From Aeoliella sp052161615 (GTDB lineage Bacteria; Planctomycetota; Planctomycetia; Pirellulales; Lacipirellulaceae), in the NCBI RefSeq assembly GCF_052161615.1, contig NZ_CP197417.1, positions 558,001-622,000 of the forward strand: 64,000 nt of DNA, given 5' to 3'. A model generated the notes under the pieces. It was not told the DNA's origin, made no database searches, and saw only the letters and a list, made by a program, of their open reading frames with translations. This document shows positions 37,103-45,124 of the stretch, in pieces. A program made the position numbers and the translations under genes. The first letter of the stretch is position 1. The number at the start of each line of letters is the position of its first letter.

Positions 37103-38329
37103 ATGCAGTTGTTCTTCGAAACCGCCTGGAACACCACGGTCGAGCTTGCGCCGTGGCTCTTGCTCGGAGCGCTCGTGGCGGGATTGCTGCATGTGTTGCT
37201 CCCCCGCGATTTCGTCCAGCGGCACCTAAGCGGTCGGGGGAGTGTGGCGAAAGCCGTCGCGATTGGTGTGCCACTGCCGCTTTGCTCCTGCAGCGTGATC
37301 CCGCTAGCGATCAGCCTTCGTGAGGAGCGTGCCAGTCGCGGGGCGACGGTGGGCTTTCTGATCTCGACGCCGCAGACCGGAGTCGACTCGGTACTCGTGA
37401 GCGCCGGCATGCTTGGTTGGCCCTTCGCGCTCTTCAAGGTCGCCGCGGCGCTCGTCACCGGACTCGTTGGCGGTTGGGTCACCGAGGCATGGGAACCGAA
37501 ATCGAACGAATCCGGTATCGAACAACTTCCCCTCGCCAACGATCGAACGCGCCGCTCGTGGCGAGAACTGCCCGAGCACTCCCTCGAAATCCTCCACAGC
37601 GTTTGGCGATGGCTCGTCGTCGGTATCCTGCTGTCGGCTGCGATCACCACACTGGTTCCTGGTAGCGTGTGGACCAGCGTCGCCGGCTACGGCACGCTCG
37701 TGGCCATGTTGCTGGTGCTCGCGGTGTCGGTGCCGATGTATGTGTGTGCGACCGCTTCGGTCCCTATCGCGGCGGCGCTCGTCGCGAGTGGCTTGCCGGC
37801 CGGCGCGGCGATGGTGTTCCTGATGGCAGGTCCGGCCGTGAACATCGCGACCATTGGTGCGGTACGCAAAACGCTGGGCAATCGCGCGATGGTCGTCTAC
37901 CTCGCAACGATCATCGTCGGCAGCATGGCGGCGGGCTTGTTGTTCAGCGACCTGCTGCAACTCTCCGCCCACGCTGGTCATGCGCACGACCACACGCATC
38001 ACCACCCGATCACTTGGTGGAGCATTGCGAGTGCGGTGACGATGCTACTGCTGTTCGCGTGGTTTGCTGTAACGGACCTGCAGCGACTGGTTCGTAGAAA
38101 CCAGGTAGGCGAAGCCCATGCTGGCGAGCAGACGCTGACGATCCCCGTTGCCGGGATGAACTGCCAAGGCTGCGTCAGCAAAGCCGAGTCGGCACTCGCC
38201 CGCACGCCGTCGATCCGCATCGCCCGCGTGACGCTCGATCCCCCGCAAGCCGTGGTGGTGGGAAGCGTGTCGATGGACGAAGTGCGCGCGGTGGTGGAGG
38301 GGGCGGGATTTCGGGTGAGTGGCGAATAG
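37103..38329 (+). CDS. SO_0444-type metal efflux permease (DUF318) fused to an HMA metal-binding domain
   Basis: This is a 408-residue inner-membrane permease likely to export copper or zinc. The permease part carries the family signature GVPLPLCSCSVIPLAISLREERASRGATVGFLISTPQTGVDS (~52-95), and later VSVPMYVCATASVPIAAALVASGLPAGAAMVFLMAGPAVN. A His-rich loop (HAGHAHDHTHHHP, ~293-305) precedes the last helices. The C-terminal ~70 residues form a heavy-metal-associated domain with GMNCQGC (GMxCxxC) and the typical VTLDPPQAVV. The ATG at 37103 has GAGAGAAGG... upstream. No regulator lies nearby. Confidence 0.88.
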   Translation: MQLFFETAWNTTVELAPWLLLGALVAGLLHVLLPRDFVQRHLSGRGSVAKAVAIGVPLPLCSCSVIPLAISLREERASRGATVGFLISTPQTGVDSVLVSAGMLGWPFALFKVAAALVTGLVGGWVTEAWEPKSNESGIEQLPLANDRTRRSWRELPEHSLEILHSVWRWLVVGILLSAAITTLVPGSVWTSVAGYGTLVAMLLVLAVSVPMYVCATASVPIAAALVASGLPAGAAMVFLMAGPAVNIATIGAVRKTLGNRAMVVYLATIIVGSMAAGLLFSDLLQLSAHAGHAHDHTHHHPITWWSIASAVTMLLLFAWFAVTDLQRLVRRNQVGEAHAGEQTLTIPVAGMNCQGCVSKAESALARTPSIRIARVTLDPPQAVVVGSVSMDEVRAVVEGAGFRVSGE

Positions 38330-38439
38330 GTTCGGTCGTCATCTAGGACTGCCCGCGAATCACGCGAATGGTCGCGAATATCGGATTCGCGAGCACCAAT
38401 TCTCTAACTTGTCTCCCCGCGATGTCTCCCCGCGATGTC

Positions 38440-38524
38440 TCTCTGCGCCTCTGCGTCTCTGCGTGAGACCTTCTTTCCATGGCAGCGGAGATCCTTCGGT
38501 CGCTGGGGCTCCCTCAGGATGGCA
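38440..38524. repeat. family C and inverted family A repeats
   Basis: C at 38440-38470 and A at 38478-38524. Just before, gtctccccgcgat occurs twice in tandem (38411-38436). They sit ~80 bp upstream of the riboswitch. Confidence 0.75.
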
Positions 38525-38602
38525 CAAATACGGAAGGCCCTGATAAACCGGCAATTTTTAACTGGTTGACATCGCCCTCTCCCGCACCTAAACTCACTCC
38601 CT

Positions 38603-38792
38603 CGTGTGTTGGTGGTTGGCTGTGCAACGTTCTTGCCGGCCGACACAACAGGGAACTCCGGTGCGAATCCGGGACGGCCCCGCCGCTGTAACCGAGAGAA
38701 ATCTCGTGATTCGATTCTGATGCCATTGCCTGCTGCTTGCAGGTGAGAAGGCCGAATTCACGAGCTCGGGAGTCAGAAGACCTACCAGCACG
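38603..38792 (+). promoter_or_regulatory. cobalamin (B12) riboswitch
   Basis: The conserved core is readable: ACAACAGGGAACTCCGGTG then CGAATCCGGGACGGCCCCG and CCGCTGTAA; the GCCATTG...GAGAAGG element at ~38722-38752; and the B12 box GAGTCAGAAGACCTACC at ~38770-38786. Ends pair loosely as P1 (CGTG...TTGGTGG with CTACCAGCACG). Order and spacing match cobalamin riboswitches, which normally switch genes off when adenosyl- or other cobalamins bind. It lies 140 bp before the DUF1559 gene and probably controls the following four-gene series. Exact ends are approximate. Confidence 0.9.
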
Positions 38793-38931
38793 TTGCGTGT
38801 GGCACGGTTTCGAGGGAAAACCGCCGCGTCGAACGTCAAATTTTGGATGCGCCCGCGATTGCTGCGCAGTTTCCATCGGTATTTACCGAGTGGGAGATGC
38901 TCCGCGCTGCTGGCGTAGTTGGTTTGTGGTC

Positions 38932-39801
38932 ATGCGCAAGCAGCACCATCAAGGTCGCGCTACCCGTCGATCGCGGCTGGAACTTCCAGCCGTTCGACGA
39001 TGTCATGCGTTCACCCTAGTCGAACTGCTCGTCGTCGTGGCGATCATTGGTACGCTCGTTGCGCTGCTCTTGCCTGCGGTGCAAGCGGCGCGGGAGTCCG
39101 CGCGGCGAACCGAGTGCACCAACCATTTGCACCAGATCGGCATCGCGATGCATGCCTTCCACGACACCAAGGGATCGTTCCCCAAGGGGGGTGCGGGGGC
39201 GAAGGCGGCCGAGCTGAGCTGGGGGGCGCAGTTGTTGCCTTGGATCGAAGAGCAGCCGCTCGCCGACGTCTTGCACTCGGACGAACCGTACACCGCCGCG
39301 ATTAATCTCGACGCCGGCTCGACGTTGATTGCTGCGTTTCAATGCCCCTCCGTCCCCGATGTGCAGTCGCTGCGAGCGTCGGCGGACCTGCCCAGCTCGT
39401 CGACGCATCGCTACGCCCGCACCTCGTACGGCGGCGTGCAGGGGGAACGGAGTTTGCGTGCCGCGAATGCGACCAATAACCCCGAACGGGGCACCATGAT
39501 TTTCACGCGGGCCATCGCGATCAAAGACATCACGGACGGAACCTCGAACACCGCGCTGGTTGGCGAGGCGCCCGAAGGGATTCATGGCATTTGGATCAGT
39601 GTCCGCAATTTGTTCGATCAGTCGGCACCGATCAACACCACCGACGACGCCGACAAGTTCGTTGACTTCGGCCAGGAACTGAGCAGCCACCACCCCGGCG
39701 GGGCGAACGTGCTAATGGCCGATAGCTCGGTACAGTTCGCCAGCGAATCGATCGACAACCAAGCACTCGCCGCGATGTGCTCCCGAGCGGCAGGAGACTG
39801 A
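38932..39801 (+). CDS. DUF1559 pilin-like secreted protein
   Basis: This ~289-residue protein has a type IV pilin-like N-terminal methylation/helix motif: CHAFTLVELLVVVAIIGTLVALLLPAVQAARESARRTEC (prepilin peptidase site before FTLVE). The planctomycete DUF1559 pattern follows: CTNHLHQIGIAMHAFHDTKGSFPKGG, QCPSVPD, and near the end ITDGTSNTALVGEA and FSSHHPGGANVLMADSSVQF. ATG at 38932 is chosen because it precedes the basic leader of the prepilin signal; no clear ribosome-binding site is seen. It is the first gene after the B12 riboswitch, an unusual position for this large paralogous family. It is probably assembled in or on the cell envelope. Confidence 0.85.
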   Translation: MRKQHHQGRATRRSRLELPAVRRCHAFTLVELLVVVAIIGTLVALLLPAVQAARESARRTECTNHLHQIGIAMHAFHDTKGSFPKGGAGAKAAELSWGAQLLPWIEEQPLADVLHSDEPYTAAINLDAGSTLIAAFQCPSVPDVQSLRASADLPSSSTHRYARTSYGGVQGERSLRAANATNNPERGTMIFTRAIAIKDITDGTSNTALVGEAPEGIHGIWISVRNLFDQSAPINTTDDADKFVDFGQELSSHHPGGANVLMADSSVQFASESIDNQALAAMCSRAAGD

Positions 39802-39804
39802 ACG

Positions 39805-40923
39805 ATGAAAGTACATGTGATGATGCAACGTCAATGTGTCACAGTAGGCAGTCTGCTGCTTGCCCTGTTCGCTGCGCAGGCGTCGGCCGTCGAGGTGGTG
39901 ACGTTCGACGAACTCCTAAGCACGCCCGAGTCCTACTGGAACGGCCCCGACCCGAATGGCGTGGAGGTCGAAGGCGAGTACGGCCCCGAGATCGTTGGTA
40001 GCTTCGCGAGTGGCGGCGCGAGGTTCACGAACATTTACGACACGGTCTACTCGAGCTGGCGAGGCTTTGGCTACTCGAACATTACCGACAACACCACGCC
40101 GGGCCACGGCAACCAATTCAGTGCAGTGACTGGCACGGGCATGAGCGACGGCGGCGACGCGTACGCCGTGGCATTCGGCTACTGGGATCTCACGCCCAAC
40201 CTTCAGCAGCCCGTGGCGTTCGATCCTACCAATGCCGAGCATCTGGTTTCGCTGCCAACGTTGGAGCTTCCTGTGGGTACCTCGATCAAGGGTGCATGGC
40301 TTACGAACACAACGTACGCCGCGCGTTCGATGCAGACGGGCGATAGCTTCAGTAAGAAGTTCGGCGGCGAGTCGGGCAGCGATCCCGACTGGCTCAAAGT
40401 CACCGCGTACGGCTCCGACGCCTCGGGAACGCCGATGGCCGAGTTCGTCGAGTTCTACTTGGCCGACTATCGGTTCGAGAGTTCTCTAGACGACTACATC
40501 GTCAACGCGTGGCGCGAATGGGACTTGTCGCCACTCGCCGGCGCGAGGCAACTGCACTTCAATCTTTCCTCGAGCGACGTCGGAACGTTCGGCATGAATA
40601 CGCCCCCCTATTTCGCGCTCGATAACCTGGAGTTGATTCCAACCAATCTACTGGGCGACTACAACCAGGATGGCTTCGTTAACCTAGCGGACTACACGCT
40701 GTGGCGTGACACGCTTGGTAGTGTAGTGAGCGAGCTCGGCGCGGGGGCGGATGGAAATCGCGATGGATCGATCGACGCCGAGGATTATGGCGTGTGGCGG
40801 AGCCATTTTGGGACGGGGACGCCCGTCAACGTCGGTGCCGGAAACGCTGTTCCGGAACCACCGAGTCTCTGTTGGCTGCTCGCGAGTGCCCTGATCGCTG
40901 CGCTCTGGGGCGTTCGTAAGTAG
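39805..40923 (+). CDS. DUF4465-like secreted protein with dockerin-type segment and PEP-CTERM anchor
   Basis: This 372-residue protein has a signal peptide (VGSLLLALFAAQASA). Residues ~25-270 have the look of DUF4465: VTFDELLSTPESYWNG, GGARFTNIYDTVYSSWRGFGYSNITDNTTPGHGNQFSA, YAVAFGYW, and IKGAWLTNTTYAARSM...DWLKVTAYGSD. A dockerin type I pair follows (GDYNQDGFVNLADYTLWRD; GNRDGSIDAEDYGVWRS). It ends in PEP-CTERM (VPEPPSLCWLLASALIAALWGVRK), a sorting signal for surface display. AGGAGACTGAACG precedes ATG 39805, 3 bp after the previous stop, so it is an operon member. In Bacteroidota, as I recall, DUF4465 proteins occur in B12-riboswitch loci for corrinoid capture. That suggests a corrinoid-binding surface protein here. 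Confidence 0.82.
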   Translation: MKVHVMMQRQCVTVGSLLLALFAAQASAVEVVTFDELLSTPESYWNGPDPNGVEVEGEYGPEIVGSFASGGARFTNIYDTVYSSWRGFGYSNITDNTTPGHGNQFSAVTGTGMSDGGDAYAVAFGYWDLTPNLQQPVAFDPTNAEHLVSLPTLELPVGTSIKGAWLTNTTYAARSMQTGDSFSKKFGGESGSDPDWLKVTAYGSDASGTPMAEFVEFYLADYRFESSLDDYIVNAWREWDLSPLAGARQLHFNLSSSDVGTFGMNTPPYFALDNLELIPTNLLGDYNQDGFVNLADYTLWRDTLGSVVSELGAGADGNRDGSIDAEDYGVWRSHFGTGTPVNVGAGNAVPEPPSLCWLLASALIAALWGVRK

Positions 40924-40972
40924 CGTTGTTATTTCATGTTCATTTAGTTTTTCATCTGGGAGATACTGTCTC

Positions 40973-41800
40973 ATGAAGCGTACTTTCTTGACTTTGGCGA
41001 CGATGATTGTCGCTGCAACTGCACAGGCAGGCCCCTATCCATCGTTCTCGGACCCCGCGCACCGCGTGCTACCCTCGCAGATAAATGCCTGGGCAACCAG
41101 CGTCGCGAATTACTCGCCGGCACCTGGAGTTGGCGCTGGTTTTAGCAACCCTAACAACACGCTCGGAGCGAACAACGGCTCGATCACTTCGCTGGGCGAC
41201 TTGAGCAGCGAGCAGATCTCGCAAGGCGTGCTGCCGGGCTCGATCACCGTGGCTTTCGATCAGGCCATCGTCGATCGGTCGGGTGCGGATTTCGCCGTCT
41301 TCGAGAACGCGAGCACTTTCTTCACCGACCCGGTGGTCTTCGCCGAGCTGGCGTACGTCGAGGTCTCGAGCAACGGCACCGACTTCGTGCGATTCCCATC
41401 GGTATCGCTGAACGCTGAAGCTGATTTGACGACGCCCTTCGGCCGCGACTTCGCCGGTGTCGACACGACCAATATTCGCAACCTGGCTGGCGTGCACCCC
41501 GCTGGTTTCGGCACGCCGTTCGATCTCGCGGAGCTCGCAGATCTTCCGGAAGTGACGAGTGGGTTGGTGGATCTCGCATCGATTGGCTTCGTGCGACTCG
41601 TCGACATCCCCGGCAACGGTGCGTATACCGACTCGCTTGGCAATCCGATTTTCGACACGTGGCTCTCGACTGGCAGCGGCGGTCTGGATCTCGACGCCGT
41701 GGGAGCGATCAACATCGTTCCCGAGCCCGCCACGATCGGCCTCGCGCTGCTCGGCATGCTGGCCGTTGGTGCTCGCCGTGCGTTTGGTAAGCGAGCCTAA
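40973..41800 (+). CDS. PEP-CTERM surface protein of the riboswitch series
   Basis: This 275-residue secreted protein has a signal peptide (MKRTFLTLATMIVAATAQA). The body has DLSSEQISQGVLPGSITVAFDQAIVDRSGADFAVFENA and YVEVSSNGTDFVRFPS. DLDAVGAINIVPEPATIGLALLGMLAVGARRAF at the end combines the DAVG motif with a PEP-CTERM anchor. This type (secreted proteins with ADFAVFENA and SxDG-DF) occurs near B12 loci in several phyla as far as I recall. The start follows GGGAGATACTGTCTC. The next ORF begins 2 bp after its stop, so it shares a transcript. Its role is inferred to be surface capture of corrinoids together with the preceding protein. Confidence 0.8.
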   Translation: MKRTFLTLATMIVAATAQAGPYPSFSDPAHRVLPSQINAWATSVANYSPAPGVGAGFSNPNNTLGANNGSITSLGDLSSEQISQGVLPGSITVAFDQAIVDRSGADFAVFENASTFFTDPVVFAELAYVEVSSNGTDFVRFPSVSLNAEADLTTPFGRDFAGVDTTNIRNLAGVHPAGFGTPFDLAELADLPEVTSGLVDLASIGFVRLVDIPGNGAYTDSLGNPIFDTWLSTGSGGLDLDAVGAINIVPEPATIGLALLGMLAVGARRAFGKRA

Positions 41801-41802
41801 CC

Positions 41803-42006
41803 ATGCAGACCGAATGCAAGGAAGCTGTCGAACGTGACTACTACGTCGAGCGTGACTACTACCTCGAACGTGGATGCGTTGTGTTCACCGAGGCGTACCT
41901 TCTGCGACGGGGCCAGTGCTGCGGCAACGGATGCTGCCACTGCCCCTATCGTGGGAACGTACTAGCCACAGATAAACACCGATGCTCACGGACGGAGTTG
42001 CAGTAA
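41803..42006 (+). CDS. small Cys-rich DUF5522-like protein
   Basis: This 67-residue protein starts 2 bp after the stop of the PEP-CTERM gene. The C-terminal half has the DUF5522 signature: GCVVFTEAYLLRRGQCCGNGCCHCPYRGN, with VFTxxYLLxRGxCCGxGCxHCPY and five clustered cysteines that could hold a metal. The family is broad in bacteria and has eukaryotic relatives; function is unknown. The N-terminus has two near-copies of a short unit (VERDYY-VERDYY-LERG), made by an 18-bp tandem duplication at ~41828-41865. The last ~10 residues come from an intergenic-repeat-like sequence, so the stop may have drifted. It is probably the last gene of the B12-riboswitch series. Confidence 0.75.
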   Translation: MQTECKEAVERDYYVERDYYLERGCVVFTEAYLLRRGQCCGNGCCHCPYRGNVLATDKHRCSRTELQ

Positions 42007-42013
42007 TAGCATC

Positions 42014-42316
42014 GGGTGGCTGGGGACGAGTTCCACGAGCCCCCAGTATCCTGATGAACCACAGAGAGCACGGAGTACTCGGAGAAAGATTAGGGCGCGG
42101 ATTGGGCAGGATCGTCGCGGATAAGAGCGGCTTTCTTGAACAGAAGGAAACGAAGGGAACGAAGTAGAGTGAATGAAGTGGTTCTCTGCTCCTCGCCTTT
42201 CTCTGTTCCCTCCGTTTCCTCCTGTTAAAAAAGCTTGGGTGAACAGGAGGAAACAGAGAGAACGGAGGGAATTCATCGTACGCTTCTTTCTTCGTTCCCT
42301 TCGTTGCCTTCTGTTC
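42014..42316. repeat. family F, J and I repeats, with nested inverted repeats
   Basis: F (GGTGGCTGGGGACGAG...) at 42014-42047, and J (CACAGAGAGCACGGAG) at ~42058-42085, whose reverse complement occurs at 13115-13131. Then I: GAACAGAAGGAAACGAAGG at 42138, with its inverted partner CTTCGTTGCCTTCTGTTC ending at 42316. Inside is a second inverted pair (CTGTTCCCTCCGTTTCC at ~42200; GGAAACAGAGAGAACGG at ~42249). No gene is seen in 42007-42399. Confidence 0.8.
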
Positions 42317-42399
42317 TCATCCTTTCGTCTAGGGCAAGATCGAGGTTAGAATTAGTGGATCGCCTTCATTCGTCGTGGTCCCGATCTCTCTTTTGTTGA

Positions 42400-43188
42400 G
42401 TGTGCGTTGTGGGTGCTTTTGAATCTCAGAACGCGCGGGCGTGGGACAATCTAGCGCGGGATGGTGCTCCGCTTGCTCGGCCGGCGACGGATGCCGACTT
42501 CGCGAATCCGCTCGCGACCATCGATCCGGCGAAGTGGCTCGGTTCTTCGATCACCGGTTGGCGGGTACTTTGCCTTGCGGCCGGTGGTGGTCGGCAGAGC
42601 GCGCTCTACGCGGCGGCGGGGGCCCACGTCACCGTTCTCGATATCAGCCGCGAGATGCTCGCGCTCGATGCCGAGGTGGCGCGCGAGCGGAAGCTGAATG
42701 TTCGCATCGTCGAAGGCACCATGACCGACCTGTCGATGTTCGCGGCTGGCGAGTTCGACTTGGTGATCCAGCCAGTGAGCACGTGCTACGTTCCCAATGT
42801 GGTGAGCGTGTACCAGCAAGTGGCTCGCGTGGTGCGTGGCGGGGGACTTTATGTGAGCCAGCACAAGTCGCCGGTGAGTCTACAGGTGGCGGCGAAGCGC
42901 CAAGCCGTGGGGTACGTGATCGAAGAGACGTACTATCGCACGGGGCCTCTCGCGCCGGCGGAGCCTTCGCGACTCCGCGAGCGCGGGGCGACCGAGTACT
43001 TGCACCGCTGGGAAGAACTGATCGGCGGAATGTGCCGCGCGGGGTTCGTGGTCGAGGACCTGCTCGAACCGATGCACGCTAAGCCAGACGCCGAGCCCGG
43101 CATGTTCGCTCATCGCGCGAAGTACATTGCGCCCTACGTGAGGATTAAGGCGCGACGCGCAGGTGTAGAACGGAATTTATTCCGTTAA
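42400..43188 (+). CDS. class I SAM-dependent methyltransferase
   Basis: This 262-residue methyltransferase has motif I VLCLAAGGGRQSALYAAAGAHVTVLDIS (~57-82), a DISREML acidic loop, GTMTDLSMF, and FDLVIQPVSTCYVPNV (motif IV-V). The AAGGGRQS loop departs from the usual GxGxG (only two Gly pairs) but is common in a subgroup that includes ubiquinone/tocopherol-like methyltransferases. The C-terminal half has LHRWEELIGGMCRAGFVVEDLLEP. GTG at 42400 or 42409 may serve as start. The 3' end overlaps the next, convergent gene by 12 bp. Substrate unknown. Confidence 0.82.
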   Translation: MCVVGAFESQNARAWDNLARDGAPLARPATDADFANPLATIDPAKWLGSSITGWRVLCLAAGGGRQSALYAAAGAHVTVLDISREMLALDAEVARERKLNVRIVEGTMTDLSMFAAGEFDLVIQPVSTCYVPNVVSVYQQVARVVRGGGLYVSQHKSPVSLQVAAKRQAVGYVIEETYYRTGPLAPAEPSRLRERGATEYLHRWEELIGGMCRAGFVVEDLLEPMHAKPDAEPGMFAHRAKYIAPYVRIKARRAGVERNLFR

Positions 43189-44085
43189 GTGGTCGGCATT
43201 CGACTTCTGTGGTTGGGTACGTGGCTCGAAAGTTACCGTGATCGTGTATCGCTCGAACTCAAGGACGACCATCACTAGCGCTAGGATGGCGACTTGGACC
43301 ATGATAGCTACCACGAACTCGTCGAAGTCGTTCGCCCAAGAGAAGATCGTCGCTACCACCAACGCGAGGGTCGCGAGTCCTCCCAATTGCCAAAGTAGGT
43401 GATGGGTGACACGCCGTAGCTCGACTCCTGTCACCACCAAGGCCACGCTCGAGAGTATCAACCAGAGAATGATTTCGACACGCGCACTCGCTAGCATGGG
43501 GATGGCAAATCGCACTACAAGCGATGCCACAGCAAGAACCGTCGTCAGAATAAGCAAGTGTTGCACGCTAAATTGAATCCGTTCCTCATCCCCCGATTCG
43601 AGCCCCCGTTGACTTCGCTGTTGGTGGTACCACCGTAGACCGAGAATGGTGGCCAGGGCAGTAGTGGTGTAGGCGCCCCAGATCGTGAGGAACATTGGGA
43701 AGTCATCGAGGTCGCGTGCTCCTTCAATGGCCGCGAAGTGAATGCACATAATTAGCGTCGCTGCGTAGCATGCCACGACCCACTGCCAGGTAAACTTACT
43801 TGCCGCGCTGGCGACGAGGATCATCGCTCCCATCTGTCCGAAGCTAAGACCAATCATGAACGATTCGTAGTTCTTGCCGTTAGGGAAAATAAACGGACCT
43901 ACAAGATCCACCAGCACCAACACCACCATCGCCGCGATTCCTAGCGGCCCCAAACGCCACACCGTACGGCTCTCCGCCCGCTCTGCCGGGAGATTCTCCG
44001 TTTCGGGCGTGGAAATGTCGGGCGGGTTCACGGTCGGTCGGCGTTGCGGTGGAGGGGGGGAGTGGTCAAAATAGGTTATAGCCAC
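43177..44085 (-). CDS. polytopic membrane protein, function unknown
   Basis: This ~302-residue protein has about eight membrane helices (e.g. GPLGIAAMVVLVLVDLVGPFIF, MIGLSFGQMGAMILVASAAS, WVVACYAATLIMCIHFAA, IILWLILSSVALVVTGVEL, LWQLGGLATLALVVATIF, FVVAIMVQVAILALVMVVLEF). It carries the planctomycete helix signature IQFSVQHLLILTTVLAVASLVV. The start is uncertain: GTG at 44085 or GTG at 44031 (VNPPDIST), the latter giving a simpler N-terminus. It is divergent from the AroE-like gene with ~70-120 bp between. Confidence 0.65.
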   Translation of the reverse strand: MAITYFDHSPPPPQRRPTVNPPDISTPETENLPAERAESRTVWRLGPLGIAAMVVLVLVDLVGPFIFPNGKNYESFMIGLSFGQMGAMILVASAASKFTWQWVVACYAATLIMCIHFAAIEGARDLDDFPMFLTIWGAYTTTALATILGLRWYHQQRSQRGLESGDEERIQFSVQHLLILTTVLAVASLVVRFAIPMLASARVEIILWLILSSVALVVTGVELRRVTHHLLWQLGGLATLALVVATIFSWANDFDEFVVAIMVQVAILALVMVVLEFERYTITVTFEPRTQPQKSNADHLTE

Positions 44086-44151
44086 AACCGTGGGCGAGAC
44101 GTAGCTCGCTTTTCTGCATCCTCGACGAACTTCACCCCCGCCTCGCCCCCC

Positions 44152-44994
44152 GTGTCCGAAACTCTACTCGAACGTTGTGCGTTTCTTGCCGCCAGTGCCG
44201 CGGGTAATCCGACTCATTACGTGGTCGAACAGGCCCTGGAGCATGCGGAGCTCGACTGGCGATTCCTGACGTTCGAGGTCGACGAGGCCCATTTCACCAA
44301 GGCCCTCGAAGGGGTCGACGTGCTCGGTTTTCGCGGTGTGCTGCTGGCTCCCGAGTTTCAAATCTCGGCCATCGAACAACTTTCGTCCCTCACGCCCCGT
44401 GCCCAGCACGCCGGCTCGGTGAACTGCTTGGTTCGCGAAGGAGACAAGCTGGTGGGCGACAACACGCTCGGTGCTTCGCTGGTCGAGGCGCTGGGGGGTA
44501 TCGACGCCCTCGCCGACAAAGTGGTGCTGGTCATCGGTCATGGCCGCGTCGCGAGAAGCATGGCCGCCGCCGCGTGCGAGTCGCGGGCTGCAGCGGTGCA
44601 CGTAGCGAGTCGCGATGAGGCGAAGCTCAAGGAACTCGTCGAGCAGCTTTCGAAGATCAGCGAAGTCCCCGTCGAGATGCACGTGATGGACGACAAAGTG
44701 ATTCGCACCCCCGCGAACACGAGCCTCGTGATCTTCGCCCCTAGTTCGGCTGACACATCCGCGCGTCCGGTGATCGACACGTCGGCCGCGAGTGCGCAGC
44801 TAACCGTGGTCGACACGCGGCTGCAAAGTTCGCGGACCGCGCTACTGAAGCTGGCCACCGAGCAAGGAGCCAAGATCGTCGACGGCGTGGATCTCTTCGC
44901 CCGCGAAACGGCCCTCGCCCTCGAACGCTGGACCGGCATGACCTTCGACCGCGCTCCGCTGCAAGAGTCGGCCGAAGAGTTCCTGGGAGTCTAG
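44152..44994 (+). CDS. shikimate dehydrogenase-fold protein lacking the catalytic Lys-Asp pair
   Basis: This ~280-residue protein with the two-domain fold of AroE has an N-terminal substrate-domain-like region (HYVVEQALEHAELDWRFLTFEVDEAHFTKALEGVDVLGFRGVLLAPEFQ) and AQHAGSVNCLVREGDKLVGDNTLGASLVEAL. The NADP-binding Rossmann motif is VLVIGHGRVARSMAAAA. In AroE the loop after GFxG reads NVTIPHKE, with catalytic Lys, and NTDGxG carries catalytic Asp. Here these are GVLLAPEFQ and NTLGAS, so both catalytic residues are gone. It is therefore either a divergent dehydrogenase with other substrate or a non-catalytic paralogue. GTG at 44152 follows a very C-rich leader. ABC-type cofactors and partners are not apparent. 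Confidence 0.8.
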   Translation: MSETLLERCAFLAASAAGNPTHYVVEQALEHAELDWRFLTFEVDEAHFTKALEGVDVLGFRGVLLAPEFQISAIEQLSSLTPRAQHAGSVNCLVREGDKLVGDNTLGASLVEALGGIDALADKVVLVIGHGRVARSMAAAACESRAAAVHVASRDEAKLKELVEQLSKISEVPVEMHVMDDKVIRTPANTSLVIFAPSSADTSARPVIDTSAASAQLTVVDTRLQSSRTALLKLATEQGAKIVDGVDLFARETALALERWTGMTFDRAPLQESAEEFLGV

Positions 44995-45000
44995 ACGAAG

Positions 45001-45122
45001 GCGGAACGTCGAAGGGGGAAGGCGGAGCAAGTAAGCCGTCTCCGTCTATCTCTATAGAGCTCCGACGCCTCCACCCCGCCACATTGCTTTCCTCCTTCCC
45101 CATTCCCCATTCCGCCTTCCAA
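45001..45122. repeat. family K inverted repeat, right up to the bioD start codon
   Basis: GGCGGAACGTCGAAGGGGGA near 45001 and inverted ccccattccccattccgcct near 45095-45118. It leaves a pyrimidine-rich leader and no Shine-Dalgarno before ATG 45125. Confidence 0.7.
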
Positions 45123-45124
45123 GC

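Noticed and set aside
38793..38931. Short upstream frame through the riboswitch fused to the DUF1559 protein (start at 38737)
   Set aside because: The first ~65 codons lie in conserved riboswitch bases and its tail; the prepilin-type leader starts at 38932.
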